Source: Rubrivivax gelatinosus IL144
GTDB lineage: Bacteria; Pseudomonadota; Gammaproteobacteria; Burkholderiales; Burkholderiaceae_C
Assembly: GCF_000284255.1 (NCBI RefSeq)
Contig: NC_017075.1
Coordinates: 1,674,001 to 1,738,000, forward strand
Direction of reading: 5' to 3'
Length of the DNA: 64,000 nucleotides
Position 1 is the stretch's first letter; each line of letters begins with the position of its first letter. Shown here one piece after another: positions 8,524 to 17,674 of this stretch. Below the pieces are notes generated by a model. That model did no database searches. It was given only the letters and a program-made list of their open reading frames with translations, and was not told the origin of the DNA. Made by a program: the position numbers and the translations under genes.

Positions 8524-9323
8524 TGGCCGCGTCGAAGAAGACCGAGGAACTCGACGCGCTCGAGCCCATGCTTACGCGGCTCAAGCTCACCGCCATCCGA
8601 GACCAGCTCGACACGCTGTTGGACCAGGCCGCGCGGGCCGAGCTGAACCTGCGCGAGGCGCTGTCGATGCTGTGCGCGGCCGAGGTCGCCCGCAAGGACG
8701 AGCGGCGCATCCAGATGGGCATGTCCATCGCCAAGTTCCCCTGCGTGCGCACGCTGGAGGGCTTCGAGTACGACGCGCAGCCGTCGGTGGACCCCAAGCA
8801 GATCCGCGAGCTGGCCACCTCGCGCTGGGTTGCCAACGGCGACAGCGTGCTGCTGCTCGGGCCGCCCGGCGTCGGCAAGACGCACCTGGCTGTCGCTCTC
8901 GGGCGCGAGGCCATCGTGCGCGGCTACAGCACGCTCTTCGTGCCAGCGACGAGCCTGGTGACGCAGCTGGTGCGGGCGCACGTCGAAGGCCGGCTGGAGG
9001 AGAAGCTCGTGCACTTCGCCAAGCCCAAGCTGCTGGTCGTCGACGAACTCGGCTACCTGCCGTTCGAGGCCAACGCCGCACACCTGTTCTTCCAGCTCGT
9101 AAGCCGCCGCTACGAGCGCGGCTCGATGCTCGTGACCAGCAACCGCTCGGTGGCCGAGTGGGGCGGCGTCTTCGGCGACGCCGTCGTCGCCACCGCCATC
9201 CTCGACCGGCTGCTGCACCACAGCCACGTCCTCACCATCCGCGGCGACAGCTACCGGCTGCGGACCAAGCGCCGCTCCGGCCTGGTTAACCAGGCCGGAG
9301 CGAACCCCGCAACAACCAACTGA
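8523..9323 (+). CDS. istB: IS21-family helper ATPase IstB
   Basis: A 266-residue AAA+ ATPase, full family length. It has a helical N-terminus (LDALEPMLTRLKLTAIRDQL), Walker A GPPGVGKTHLA and Walker B LLVVDELGYLP, and ends with a sensor region TSNRSVAEWGGVF. It assembles on target DNA and stimulates IstA. The start ATG overlaps the istA TGA. The reading frame is intact, so the element may still be mobile. Confidence 0.95.
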   Translation: MAASKKTEELDALEPMLTRLKLTAIRDQLDTLLDQAARAELNLREALSMLCAAEVARKDERRIQMGMSIAKFPCVRTLEGFEYDAQPSVDPKQIRELATSRWVANGDSVLLLGPPGVGKTHLAVALGREAIVRGYSTLFVPATSLVTQLVRAHVEGRLEEKLVHFAKPKLLVVDELGYLPFEANAAHLFFQLVSRRYERGSMLVTSNRSVAEWGGVFGDAVVATAILDRLLHHSHVLTIRGDSYRLRTKRRSGLVNQAGANPATTN

Positions 9324-9385
9324 ACCACCACCCGGGGGTCACTTCTGGATGTCGCCGGGGGGTCAGTTCTCGATGTCGCTTGACA

Positions 9386-9832
9386 CGCCCTCATCCCCTT
9401 GCCAATGCCGCGCCCCATCCCGCTGCCTCTGCACGGCAGAGCCAACGGGCGGGCAACCCGCGCGCTGCTTGCCTTTGGTGTCGCTGTTCGCGCCATCCGC
9501 AGGCGCCTCCTGAACGTCAGCCATCGCCCGGGTTGCCCGCCCGCTTTCAGCGGGTGGGGCGGGGCTTCGCCCCCACTGCGTCACCGGCCCGTGGGCGGGC
9601 CTGATTTCGCTGGGGCGAAACCTGACTTGCGGCGCCCCCTGCCGCGCGTTGACCGTGTGGGCACGGTGCAACGCACGGGGCTGCGGCTGGACGCCTTGCC
9701 CCACGTCCTACGGCGTGGCACCTGCACACGCTGGCGCGCGATAACGCCGATGTCGATTCGACCGGCGTAATGCAGCAATTCGGCCGGTATCCTTGTCGGT
9801 TACGTCATGCAATAACCGAACGGGAGCACGTC
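9386..9832. other. Non-coding stretch upstream of the restriction-modification operon
   Basis: About 450 bp between the IS21 right end and the methylase start, with no gene I can support. It contains GC-rich inverted repeats, for example TTTCG/CGAAA around 9606-9622, and the operator-like CGGTTA/TAACCG pair at 9797-9818. It is probably the continuation of the region interrupted by IS21. Confidence 0.5.
9797..9818. promoter_or_regulatory. Possible operator before the methylase gene
   Basis: CGGTTA (9797-9802) and TAACCG (9813-9818) are perfect 6-bp inverted repeats separated by 10 bp, 14 bp before the proposed start. Restriction-modification operons are often autoregulated from such a position; no control protein gene is visible nearby. 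Confidence 0.35.
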
Positions 9833-12625
9833 TTGGCCACCAAGAAGAGCGCAGCCACGCCGCAAAGCCAAACCACCGACTACCAGCACGCCCAGCAGGC
9901 CACCCAGCGCCCTGATGTCGGCGTGCAGGACCAGTTCAACACCAAGAAGCCGCCGAAGACCTACCGCTACGACAGCAGCCTGGACCCGGCGCTGAGCTGG
10001 GACGAGAACCGCGACCGCGACTTGGCCGAATGGCTGCTGGGACTGGTGCAGCGCTGCGCCACCGAAGGCGAGGCGGCGGTGTTCACCGCACCGCAGGTGT
10101 GGGCCGGCGGTGGCGTGCAGGTGCAGTCGCTGAAAGCGGCGGCCGACCTGCTGCAGGCGTTGAGCCAGCCCTTCCTGAACTGGGCCGGCAAGGCCGAGCG
10201 CCACCAGATTTCAGTGCCCACGGTGCCGCTGTTCGTGCACGAGCGGCACTCGACCAAGGCCATCTTGGAAGGCATCAAGCACCGCAAGGCCAAGGGCACC
10301 ACCTACGACCTGTTCGGCGACGGTGGCGGGTTGGACGTGACCGATAAGCTCGATGCTTACGAGCATAAGGGACCTTGGCAGAACCGAATGATTCTCGGGG
10401 ATAGCCTGCAGGTGATGAATTCACTGCTGGAGTTCGAGGGGCTCGGTGGCCAAGTCCAGATGATTTATATGGACCCACCTTATGGGGTTCGTTTTGGCTC
10501 GAACTTTCAACCGTTTGTCAGAAAGCGCGAGGTCAAGCATGGCGGCGATGCTGATATGTCTCGCGAGCCGGAGATGGTTAAGGCGTACCGGGACACATGG
10601 GAACTCGGTCTTCACTCGTACCTGACCTACTTGCGCGACAGGCTGCAGCTTGCCAAAGAGCTTCTTCATGACAGCGGGAGCATCTTTGTTCAGATTTCAG
10701 ATACCAACCTGCACCATGTCCGGGAGGTCATGGATGAAGTTTTTGGTCAAGACAACTTTCTTGGTGTCATTGCATTCAAGAAGGCTACTGGATTAACCAG
10801 TGACTTGGTTCCCAGCATTTGTGACTTCTTGGTGTGGTACGGCAAAAATAAGTCGATGGTCAAGTTTCGGCGCCTGTTCGTCCCGCAGGACTTGAAAGAG
10901 GAGGTCCAGGGGGAGTTTCGATACGTTCAGCTTGAGGACGGGAGTCATCGAACGCTGACAAAGGCTGAAAAGGAAAATCCGGAGCTAATTGATACCACAA
11001 GGCTCTTCCGAACCAACTCCGCGGTCTCGCCGGGCGTCCGCGCCAACACCACAGGAGGATTCGAGTTTCGAGGCCTGAAGTTTGATTCAGGACCAACGAG
11101 GAACTGGAAGACGACTATTCCCGGGATGCTTCGCTTGGCAGAAGTTGGGCGACTTATCTTGCAGGCTGGGGCGACGCGTATCTATAAGCAGTTTTGGAAC
11201 GACTTCCCGTTTGTACCGCTATCAAATGCCTGGTTGGATGTGCGGTCAGAGCAAGACAAGCTCTATGTGGTGCAGACGTCGGTCGAAGTAGTTAAGCGAT
11301 GCATTCTGATGGCGACTGACCCGGGCGACCTAGTTTTCGACCCTTGCTGCGGGTCCGGTACTACCGCCTTTGTTGCAGAGCAGTGGGGGCGCCGCTGGAT
11401 TACTTGTGATACGTCCCGAGTTCCTCTTGCTCTAGCTCGGCAGAGATTGCTCACGGCGACCTTTCCCTACTACGAGCTCAAGAATCACGCAGCTGGACCG
11501 CAAGGTGGTTTTGTTTACAAGCGGAAGCAGAATCGCAAAGGAGAGGAATCCGGTGGCTTGGTCCCACACATTACCTTGAAATGTGTTGCAAATGACGAAC
11601 CGCCTGCTATGGAGGTGTTGGTAGACCGTCCGGAGGTGAACGATAAGGTCACGAGAGTCGCAGGCCCCTTCGTTGTGGAGGCAACGATTGCTCCCGCGCA
11701 GACGGTCGAGATGAATGACAGCGTTCAGCCAGGGCGTGAAGTCCAGAGCTTGGATGCCGCCTTGGGTGATGCCGATGCTGCCAACGGCGGCCTGCCGCTT
11801 CAGGTAGCCGAACCCGCAGGCAGGTACTCGGACCCCGCGACGCACATCGAGCGCATGACCCAGGTGTTGCGCCAGTCCAAGACGCTGCGCCTGCCCGGCA
11901 ACCGTGAACTGGTGCTGGCCGACATTCGCCGTATGACCGACAGCGAGGCCATCCATGCCGAGGGCCTGGACGCCGAGGGCAACCGTATCGCTGTGGTCTT
12001 CGGCCCGGAGGACGGCGCCATCTCGTCCGACGTGGTGTTCGAGGCCGCCCGCGAGGCCTACTTCCTGAAGTTCCCGCACCTGTACTTCTTCGGATTCGCC
12101 ATCCAGGCCAAGGCTCGCGAGCTGCTGGAAGACCGCGCCAAGCTGCGCGTGCCCTGCACCTACGTCACGGTGACGCCGGACGTGGCCATGAGCGACCTGC
12201 TGAAAACCAGCCGCGCCAGCGAAATCTTTTCGGTCACGGGCCTGCCCGATGCCGTGGCGCGCAAGACCGGCAAGAAGAACGACGATGGCGCCGACCTGTA
12301 CGAGGTTGAACTGCGCGGCCTGGACATCTTCAACCCGGCCACGATGGACCAGGAGGACATCCCTGCGCAGAACCTGCCGGCGTGGATGCTGGACACCGAC
12401 TACGACGGCATGTGCTTCTACGCCACCCAGGTCTTCTTCCCCAAGACCGCCGCGTGGGACAACCTGCAGAAGTCGCTGAAGGCCGACTTCGACCCGTCGG
12501 TGTGGGAGCACCTGGCCGGCACCGTGAGCGAGCCGTTCCCCATCGGGCCGAAGCGCCGCGTGGCAGTGAAGGTCATCGACGAGCGCGGTAACGAGCTGAT
12601 GCGCGTGCTGGAGGTGAAGGCATGA
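9833..12625 (+). CDS. Beta-class (type III Mod-like) N6-adenine DNA methyltransferase
   Basis: A 930-residue DNA methylase from the proposed TTG at 9833, which has GGGAG at 9822-9826; an ATG at 9770 in frame would add 21 unlikely residues. The catalytic motif DPPY is at residues 214-217, and the AdoMet motif DPCCGSGTT is at about 503-511. The catalytic-first order with a long target-recognition segment between them is the beta class seen in type III Mod subunits. It would protect host DNA. The C-terminal 350 residues are an extra domain. Its stop overlaps the next start (ATGA), so it is in one operon with the DUF3883 and helicase-nuclease genes. The middle of the gene (about 10340-11750) is visibly AT-richer than its ends, suggesting replacement of the specificity region. 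Confidence 0.9.
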   Translation: MATKKSAATPQSQTTDYQHAQQATQRPDVGVQDQFNTKKPPKTYRYDSSLDPALSWDENRDRDLAEWLLGLVQRCATEGEAAVFTAPQVWAGGGVQVQSLKAAADLLQALSQPFLNWAGKAERHQISVPTVPLFVHERHSTKAILEGIKHRKAKGTTYDLFGDGGGLDVTDKLDAYEHKGPWQNRMILGDSLQVMNSLLEFEGLGGQVQMIYMDPPYGVRFGSNFQPFVRKREVKHGGDADMSREPEMVKAYRDTWELGLHSYLTYLRDRLQLAKELLHDSGSIFVQISDTNLHHVREVMDEVFGQDNFLGVIAFKKATGLTSDLVPSICDFLVWYGKNKSMVKFRRLFVPQDLKEEVQGEFRYVQLEDGSHRTLTKAEKENPELIDTTRLFRTNSAVSPGVRANTTGGFEFRGLKFDSGPTRNWKTTIPGMLRLAEVGRLILQAGATRIYKQFWNDFPFVPLSNAWLDVRSEQDKLYVVQTSVEVVKRCILMATDPGDLVFDPCCGSGTTAFVAEQWGRRWITCDTSRVPLALARQRLLTATFPYYELKNHAAGPQGGFVYKRKQNRKGEESGGLVPHITLKCVANDEPPAMEVLVDRPEVNDKVTRVAGPFVVEATIAPAQTVEMNDSVQPGREVQSLDAALGDADAANGGLPLQVAEPAGRYSDPATHIERMTQVLRQSKTLRLPGNRELVLADIRRMTDSEAIHAEGLDAEGNRIAVVFGPEDGAISSDVVFEAAREAYFLKFPHLYFFGFAIQAKARELLEDRAKLRVPCTYVTVTPDVAMSDLLKTSRASEIFSVTGLPDAVARKTGKKNDDGADLYEVELRGLDIFNPATMDQEDIPAQNLPAWMLDTDYDGMCFYATQVFFPKTAAWDNLQKSLKADFDPSVWEHLAGTVSEPFPIGPKRRVAVKVIDERGNELMRVLEVKA

Positions 12626-13707
12626 CGGCGCCCCTGCTGGTGCTCCGCGTCGGCTACATGGCGCGTTACGACGGGCCCGACACCATCACCGGCGGCGGCG
12701 CCTACATCACCGCCAATGGCGTGGGCGGCGAGGTCTTCAACTTCAAGCCGAGCCGGGGCAAGTGCTATGGCTACGCGATGAGCCTGCACTTCGCGGGTGT
12801 GAACCTGCGCCGACTAGATGACTCGCGCACCTGGTCGCGTGGCGACGAGCTGGCAGGCGTGGACGTGGTGTTCATCGCCAAGCGGCCCGGCGTGGGCCAG
12901 GTCGTCGTGGGCTGGTATCGCAACGCCACCGTGTTCCATCAACAGTACCGCGTGCGACGGGGCAGCATCCCGGGCATGGCGCCAATGGCGGGCATGTCAG
13001 CCGAGGGCGCCGATACCAGGCGTCAGTTTCTGTGCGTGACCAGTGCGGAGAACGCGTTCTTGCTGCCCGAGGACGAGCGGACCTTCGAGGTGCCCGCCGC
13101 GCAGGCCGGGCACAAGGGGTTCCCGGGCCAGTCCAACGTCTGGTACCCCGGCCACCACGGTGACCAGCCGGGGGTGAAGGCGTTCGCCAAGAAGTTGCAG
13201 CGCTACATCGACACCGCCGCAGCGCAGACACCGGACGACGACGAAGAGCCAAGCAACGGCAGCGGGAAGGGCGGCAGACGAAACGGTCGGCCCGATACGG
13301 CACACAACGCCGCCGTCGAGCAGGCTGCCGTCGATGCCGTGACCGCCCGGCTGGAAGGTCAAGGCTACCTGGTTGCATCTGTCGAGGCGGAGAACAAGGG
13401 CTGGGACCTGGAAGCCACCAAGGGCAAGAAGACGCTCTACGTCGAGGTGAAAGGGACCGCCGGGGCCGCCATCTACTTCGAGCTCACCCCCAACGAGTAC
13501 CGCCGGTTGAGGGAACACGCCGAACGCTATCGCGTGTGCGTGGTGTGCGATGCGCTGGGCGCGCCTCGGGTCTTCGACCTGCTGCCGAGCGAGGGGGCTG
13601 ACGGCTGGGAACTGCGCAGCGAAGACGGCGAGGTCTACGTCCCGCTGATGGAGCGCATCGCAGCCATCGGCGCTGAGGTGCGGCAGGACGAGGAGGCTGC
13701 AGCATGA
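12622..13707 (+). CDS. DUF3883-domain protein, accessory of the restriction operon
   Basis: A 361-residue protein. The C-terminal part (about residues 225-340) matches the DUF3883 pattern: ENKGWDLEATKGKKTLYVEVKG followed by YFELTPNEYRRL, a PD-(D/E)xK nuclease-like fold with D in GWDL and ExK in YVEVKG. The N-terminal 200 residues are not recognised. It overlaps both neighbours by 4 bp, so it is translated with the methylase and helicase-nuclease. It may be a nuclease or a DNA-sensing subunit of the system. Small in-frame proteins of this type between mod- and res-like genes are not part of the textbook type III organisation. Confidence 0.75.
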   Translation: MTAPLLVLRVGYMARYDGPDTITGGGAYITANGVGGEVFNFKPSRGKCYGYAMSLHFAGVNLRRLDDSRTWSRGDELAGVDVVFIAKRPGVGQVVVGWYRNATVFHQQYRVRRGSIPGMAPMAGMSAEGADTRRQFLCVTSAENAFLLPEDERTFEVPAAQAGHKGFPGQSNVWYPGHHGDQPGVKAFAKKLQRYIDTAAAQTPDDDEEPSNGSGKGGRRNGRPDTAHNAAVEQAAVDAVTARLEGQGYLVASVEAENKGWDLEATKGKKTLYVEVKGTAGAAIYFELTPNEYRRLREHAERYRVCVVCDALGAPRVFDLLPSEGADGWELRSEDGEVYVPLMERIAAIGAEVRQDEEAAA

Positions 13708-16700
13708 GCCAAATCAACGCCGTCGAAGCGCCCATCATCAACAGCCCCTACGACCCGCCGGCCTTCCACTGGCACATCGAAGAGGGCAAGCACCCGGAGA
13801 AGCGGCCAGGCCGGCGCTTGGCCTCGTACTTCTTCCGCGTGCCCGACCGCGCGGCGCGCGGGCGCAAGGCCAAGGGCCAGCAGTCGCTGCTGGACGACGC
13901 ATCCAAGGGCCAGGAATACCTGCTGGACCTGGCCAACCTCATCCGCCAGCGGCTGCAGGAGTGGCGCGAGCGCGACTATGCCGGCGCCACCAAGGTCACG
14001 CGGGAACTGCTGGAACTGTGGCGCTCGCCTGACCGTTCGCAGCGGCTGTTCTTCGCCCAGCTCGAAGCAGTGGAGACGGTGCTGTTCCTGGTGGAGGGGC
14101 CGGACGACCTGAAGCAGGGCATCAACGTGCCCAGCGACGAGCCAGGCGACGACGCCAAGGCCGAGGGCTACAAGGCCTTCGTGCGCTATGCGCTGAAGAT
14201 GGCCACGGGCAGCGGCAAGACCACGGTGATGGGCATGCTGTCGGCCTGGTCCATCCTGAACAAGGTGGCCCAGCCGCAGGCCTCGGCCTATTCGGACACG
14301 GTGCTCATCGTGTGCCCGAACGTCACCATCCGCGACCGCCTGCGCGAGCTCGACCCCAACCTGGACGAGCTCAGCCTGTACCGCACCCGGCAACTGGTGC
14401 CGCTGCACCGCATGCCGGACCTGCGCAAGGGCGAGGTCTTCATCACCAACTGGCACAACCTGGAGCGCCGCGAGCTGACCGACGTGAACGGCACGTCGGC
14501 CAAGGTGGTGAAGCGCGGCGTGCCGGTGGAGAAGCTGCGCACCGTGAAGGTGGGCGGCAAGGACGCGGTGACCGAGGCCGACATCCGGCAGCAGGCGCTG
14601 ACCGGGGCCTTCGACATCCTGCGCGAGCTGCGGGACAACAAGGGCCAGCTCACCGGCTTCGAGGTGAAGGAGGTGCGCTACTACGAGAGCGACACCGCCT
14701 TCCTGCGCCGTGTGCTGGGCAACCGCAAGGGGCGCAGCTCGGCCATCCTGGTGATGAACGACGAGGCCCACCACGCCTACCGGCGCGGCAAGCTCGACGC
14801 CGAGGACACCTTCGCCATCGACGAGGAAACGGCCGAGGTAGATGCCCGCGAGGCGACGGTGTGGATTGAAGGCCTGGACCGCATCAACAAGGCGCTGGGC
14901 GGCCGGACCAACGGCGTGCGGCTGTGCGTGGACCTGTCGGCCACGCCGTTCTTCATCCAGGGCAGCGGCAACGAGGTGGGCAAGCCCTTCCCGTGGGTGG
15001 TGTCCGACTTCAGCCTGCTGGAGGCCATCGAAGCCGGCTTGGTGAAGATTCCGCAGCTCCCCACCCAGGACATCGGCGGCACCGAGACGCCGGCCTACTT
15101 CAACGTGTGGCGGTGGGTGCAGGAGATTGCCGAGAAGGAAGGCCACAGCGGCAAACTCACGCCCGACGTGCTGATGCGCTACGCCACGCAGCCCATCGTG
15201 CAACTGGCCGACGAGTGGCGCAAGACGGCCGAGCAGTGGTCGGCGCAGTTCAAGGCCGGCCACCGCAAGACCGACGTGCCGCCGGTCTTCATCATCGTGT
15301 GCCGCGACACCGCGCTGGCCAAGGAGCTGTACGACTGGCTGGCCAATGGCAACCCCACCTACGGCGCGGCGCCTGAGCAGTTCCGCAACGCCCCGGGCCG
15401 GGAATGGACCGTGCGGGTGGACAGCAAGGTGGCCGAGGACATCGCGGAAGGCGGCGGCAAAAACGATGAGGCGCGGCGCCTGCGCTTCGTGCTGGAGACC
15501 ATCGGCAAGACCGGCTGGCCGGGCAACAAGGTGCCCGAAGAGTACGTTGCCATGGTCGAGAAGCACAACCGCAAGGCCCTGGAGGACGACGACAACGGCC
15601 TGGTGACCATCGACGCCAGCGTGCCGCCCGGCCGCGACGTGCGCTGCATCATCAGCGTGGCCATGCTGTCCGAGGGCTGGGACGCCACGACCGTGACGCA
15701 CGTGGTGGGCCTGCGCCCCTTCGGCTCGCAACTGCTGTGCGAACAGGTGGTCGGCCGGGCGCTGCGGCGCACCTCGTACGCGGTGGACGAGGCCACCGGC
15801 TTCTTCCGCGAGGAGACGGCCAAAGTCTTCGGCGTGCCCTTCGAGCTCATCCCGTTCAAGGTGGAGGGCGGTGCCCAGCAGCCGCCGTCACCGCCGGCCA
15901 ACCAGATTTACGCCGTGCCGGCCAAGGCACAGTACGAGCTGGCCTTCCCGGTGGTGGAGGGCTACACCGACCCCGGCGTGACCCGGCTGACCATGGACTG
16001 GCCCAAGGTGCCGACCTTGGAGCTGAACCCCATGACGGTGCCGGACGTGACGCTGATGAAGGGCCTGACCACGCAGGACGGTGCCCTGGCCGCCTACGGG
16101 CCTGGCGCGGCCGACGTGGTGAACCTGGACCAGTGGCGGGCTAAGGTGCGGGTGCAGCAGGTGGCCTTCACGATGGCCAAGGTGCTGACGCAGCAGTGGC
16201 TGGCCGACCGTGGCGATGTCATCCCCACGCACCGCCTGTTCCCGCAACTGCTGGGCTACACGACCCGGTTCCTGGCCGAGAAGCTGAAGCTGTCGGGCAA
16301 CCGGGCGCCGCAGGACGTGGCACTGAACCCGTACTTCCAGCAGGCGGTGGGCATCCTGTTCGACTCGCTGGTGCCGGTGGACGAGAGCGGCAAGACGCAG
16401 GAGCGGCCCATCATCGTGCCGGGCCCGGCGGGCGAGCGCTCGACGCGACACGTCGAGTTCTTCACCGGGCGGCAACCCTGGCCGGTGCAGAAGTGCCACC
16501 TGAACGCCATCGTCGCGGACACGAAGACCTGGGAGCAGGCAGCGGCCACCGCACTGGACGCCCACGAGGGTGTCGCCAAGTGGGTCAAGAACGACCACCT
16601 GGGCTTCATCGTGCCGTATCGCAAGGACGGCATCCGCCGCCGCTACCTGCCCGACTTCATCGTGGACCTGACGACGGGCGAGCGCCTGATGGTCGAGGTG

Positions 16701-16859
16701 AAGGGCCAGCCCGGTGACGCCGAGGTGAAGGCCCAGGCCGCGCACCGCTGGTGCACCGCCGTCAACAACGACGGGCGCTTCGGGCGGTGGAGCTATCACA
16801 TCGTCCGGCAGCCGCCGGACCTGATGAAGCTGCTCGACAAGCTGACTGGCGTCATCTGA
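13704..16859 (+). CDS. Type III-like restriction subunit: superfamily 2 helicase with C-terminal PD-(D/E)xK nuclease
   Basis: A 1051-residue protein. Walker A ATGSGKTT starts at residue 167 and the DEAH box is at 353-356. Helicase motif VI is in LLCEQVVGRALRR after motif V-like SEGWDATTVTHVVG. A C-terminal nuclease motif has D984 (LPDF) and E998-V-K1000 (MVEVKG). Together these are the translocating and cutting parts expected of a Res subunit, probably dependent on the upstream methylase for specificity. The ATG overlaps the DUF3883 stop. A long hairpin 14 bp after the stop probably ends the operon. It resembles the restriction endonuclease group NCBI calls the BPTD_3080 family, but I cannot confirm this without a search. 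Confidence 0.88.
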   Translation: MSQINAVEAPIINSPYDPPAFHWHIEEGKHPEKRPGRRLASYFFRVPDRAARGRKAKGQQSLLDDASKGQEYLLDLANLIRQRLQEWRERDYAGATKVTRELLELWRSPDRSQRLFFAQLEAVETVLFLVEGPDDLKQGINVPSDEPGDDAKAEGYKAFVRYALKMATGSGKTTVMGMLSAWSILNKVAQPQASAYSDTVLIVCPNVTIRDRLRELDPNLDELSLYRTRQLVPLHRMPDLRKGEVFITNWHNLERRELTDVNGTSAKVVKRGVPVEKLRTVKVGGKDAVTEADIRQQALTGAFDILRELRDNKGQLTGFEVKEVRYYESDTAFLRRVLGNRKGRSSAILVMNDEAHHAYRRGKLDAEDTFAIDEETAEVDAREATVWIEGLDRINKALGGRTNGVRLCVDLSATPFFIQGSGNEVGKPFPWVVSDFSLLEAIEAGLVKIPQLPTQDIGGTETPAYFNVWRWVQEIAEKEGHSGKLTPDVLMRYATQPIVQLADEWRKTAEQWSAQFKAGHRKTDVPPVFIIVCRDTALAKELYDWLANGNPTYGAAPEQFRNAPGREWTVRVDSKVAEDIAEGGGKNDEARRLRFVLETIGKTGWPGNKVPEEYVAMVEKHNRKALEDDDNGLVTIDASVPPGRDVRCIISVAMLSEGWDATTVTHVVGLRPFGSQLLCEQVVGRALRRTSYAVDEATGFFREETAKVFGVPFELIPFKVEGGAQQPPSPPANQIYAVPAKAQYELAFPVVEGYTDPGVTRLTMDWPKVPTLELNPMTVPDVTLMKGLTTQDGALAAYGPGAADVVNLDQWRAKVRVQQVAFTMAKVLTQQWLADRGDVIPTHRLFPQLLGYTTRFLAEKLKLSGNRAPQDVALNPYFQQAVGILFDSLVPVDESGKTQERPIIVPGPAGERSTRHVEFFTGRQPWPVQKCHLNAIVADTKTWEQAAATALDAHEGVAKWVKNDHLGFIVPYRKDGIRRRYLPDFIVDLTTGERLMVEVKGQPGDAEVKAQAAHRWCTAVNNDGRFGRWSYHIVRQPPDLMKLLDKLTGVI

Positions 16860-17221
16860 AACGACGTCACGCCGTAACGGTGCCGGGTGACCACCACCCG
16901 GATACCGTTACCGCGTGACCACCACCCACGAATAACCAAAGTCCTTCAGACCAGAAGCGGTTGCAGAAAACCTGTTCTGAGAACCGAAGAAGAAGCCGCC
17001 CTGCGGGCGGCTGTCGCCCGGTGAAGAGCACCCGCAAGGCAGGGGGGCCTGGGCTGGGGGCGACGCGAGGGCGGGCCTGGCCCGCCCCGTGTCAGGCAGG
17101 CTGAAGCCTGCAGAAGCGCGCGAGTGTGACGAGCGTCTGGCCCGGTGCCGGGCTCAAGTCCCTGCCCGTCGGGCCGATACCTGCGTGACGGAAGGCACCG
17201 GCCCAACAGTCACAAACTCTC
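16860..17221. other. Non-coding region after the restriction operon
   Basis: No gene is supported. It holds the 16874-16911 hairpin, a second stem GCCGCCC/GGGCGGC (16995-17011) and GC-rich repeats. A second copy of GTGACCACCACCC (16887-16899 and 16915-16927) overlaps the first hairpin. Confidence 0.5.
16874..16911 (+). terminator. Probable terminator of the restriction operon
   Basis: GTAACGGT...CCGGGTG (16874-16889) pairs with CACCCGG...ACCGTTAC (16895-16911), about 15 pairs with one small interior mismatch and a 5-nt loop. There is no T-run, so it may instead be an operator or an mRNA 3' stabiliser. Confidence 0.45.
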
Positions 17222-17674
17222 ATGCCCCAACGCTCGTACACCTGGTTGCTGCTGACCTTCGCCGGGGCCTTCCTGTTCTTCGGCGGCTTGCTGTTCAACC
17301 CGGGCATTCGTGTCTTCGGCAAGCCGGTGGACCTCTTGGCCATTCTGGTCGGCCCCGTGGTGTTCCTGGTCGGTGTTGTCTGGGCGCTGGTGCTTGCGGT
17401 GCAGAGCCTGCGCGGGCCAGGCAGCCTGAGCCAGCGCCTGGGCTTGACTGCCCCTGCGAGGTACGCCCCAGGCGATGACGACGACGGTCACCGCCGGCGG
17501 CACGGCAGCAATGACCGCCGCGGGCCGGCGGTCAACGTTGACGGTACGCCCATGGCCACCGGCCATGTGGACGTGAACGGGAATGCCTATGGCTTCTCCG
17601 ACCACCGTCACGATGCTGGCGGCTTCTCCAGCGGCGGTTCGTTCGGCGGCGGATTCAGCAACTCTCGTTGGTGA
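17222..17674 (+). CDS. Small two-helix membrane protein with Gly/Ser-rich tail
   Basis: A 150-residue protein of unknown function. Two hydrophobic helices lie at about residues 7-25 (WLLLTFAGAFLFFGGLLF) and 38-63 (LLAILVGPVVFLVGVVWALVLAV). A polar, Asp/His/Arg-rich stretch follows, and the tail is FSSGGSFGGGFS. The ATG at 17222 gives a natural N-terminus (MPQRSYTW). Its 3' end overlaps the convergent winged-helix gene by 67 bp. It is the only plus-strand gene between the restriction operon and the regulators. I do not recognise a family. Confidence 0.6.
   Translation: MPQRSYTWLLLTFAGAFLFFGGLLFNPGIRVFGKPVDLLAILVGPVVFLVGVVWALVLAVQSLRGPGSLSQRLGLTAPARYAPGDDDDGHRRRHGSNDRRGPAVNVDGTPMATGHVDVNGNAYGFSDHRHDAGGFSSGGSFGGGFSNSRW

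Larger units (their letters stand above)
7145..9385 (+). mobile_element. IS21-family insertion sequence, complete
   Basis: The element carries istA and istB. The ends are inverted: the left begins TGTTGGGCGACA (7145-7156), and the right, read on the minus strand from 9385, begins TGTCAAGCGACA. Each end has two copies of a GCGACA...GAACTGACCCCC-type unit (left 7151-7196, right 9334-9385), the multiple terminal repeats known for IS21. The 5-bp direct repeat CGCCC flanks it at 7140-7144 and 9386-9390, a target-site duplication that fits the family and shows an unrearranged insertion. Confidence 0.93.

Noticed and set aside
9833..16859. A DISARM or BREX system
   Set aside because: No DrmA/DrmB-type, PLD, BrxL or PglZ gene is present; the operon is a type III-like set with a DUF3883 protein.
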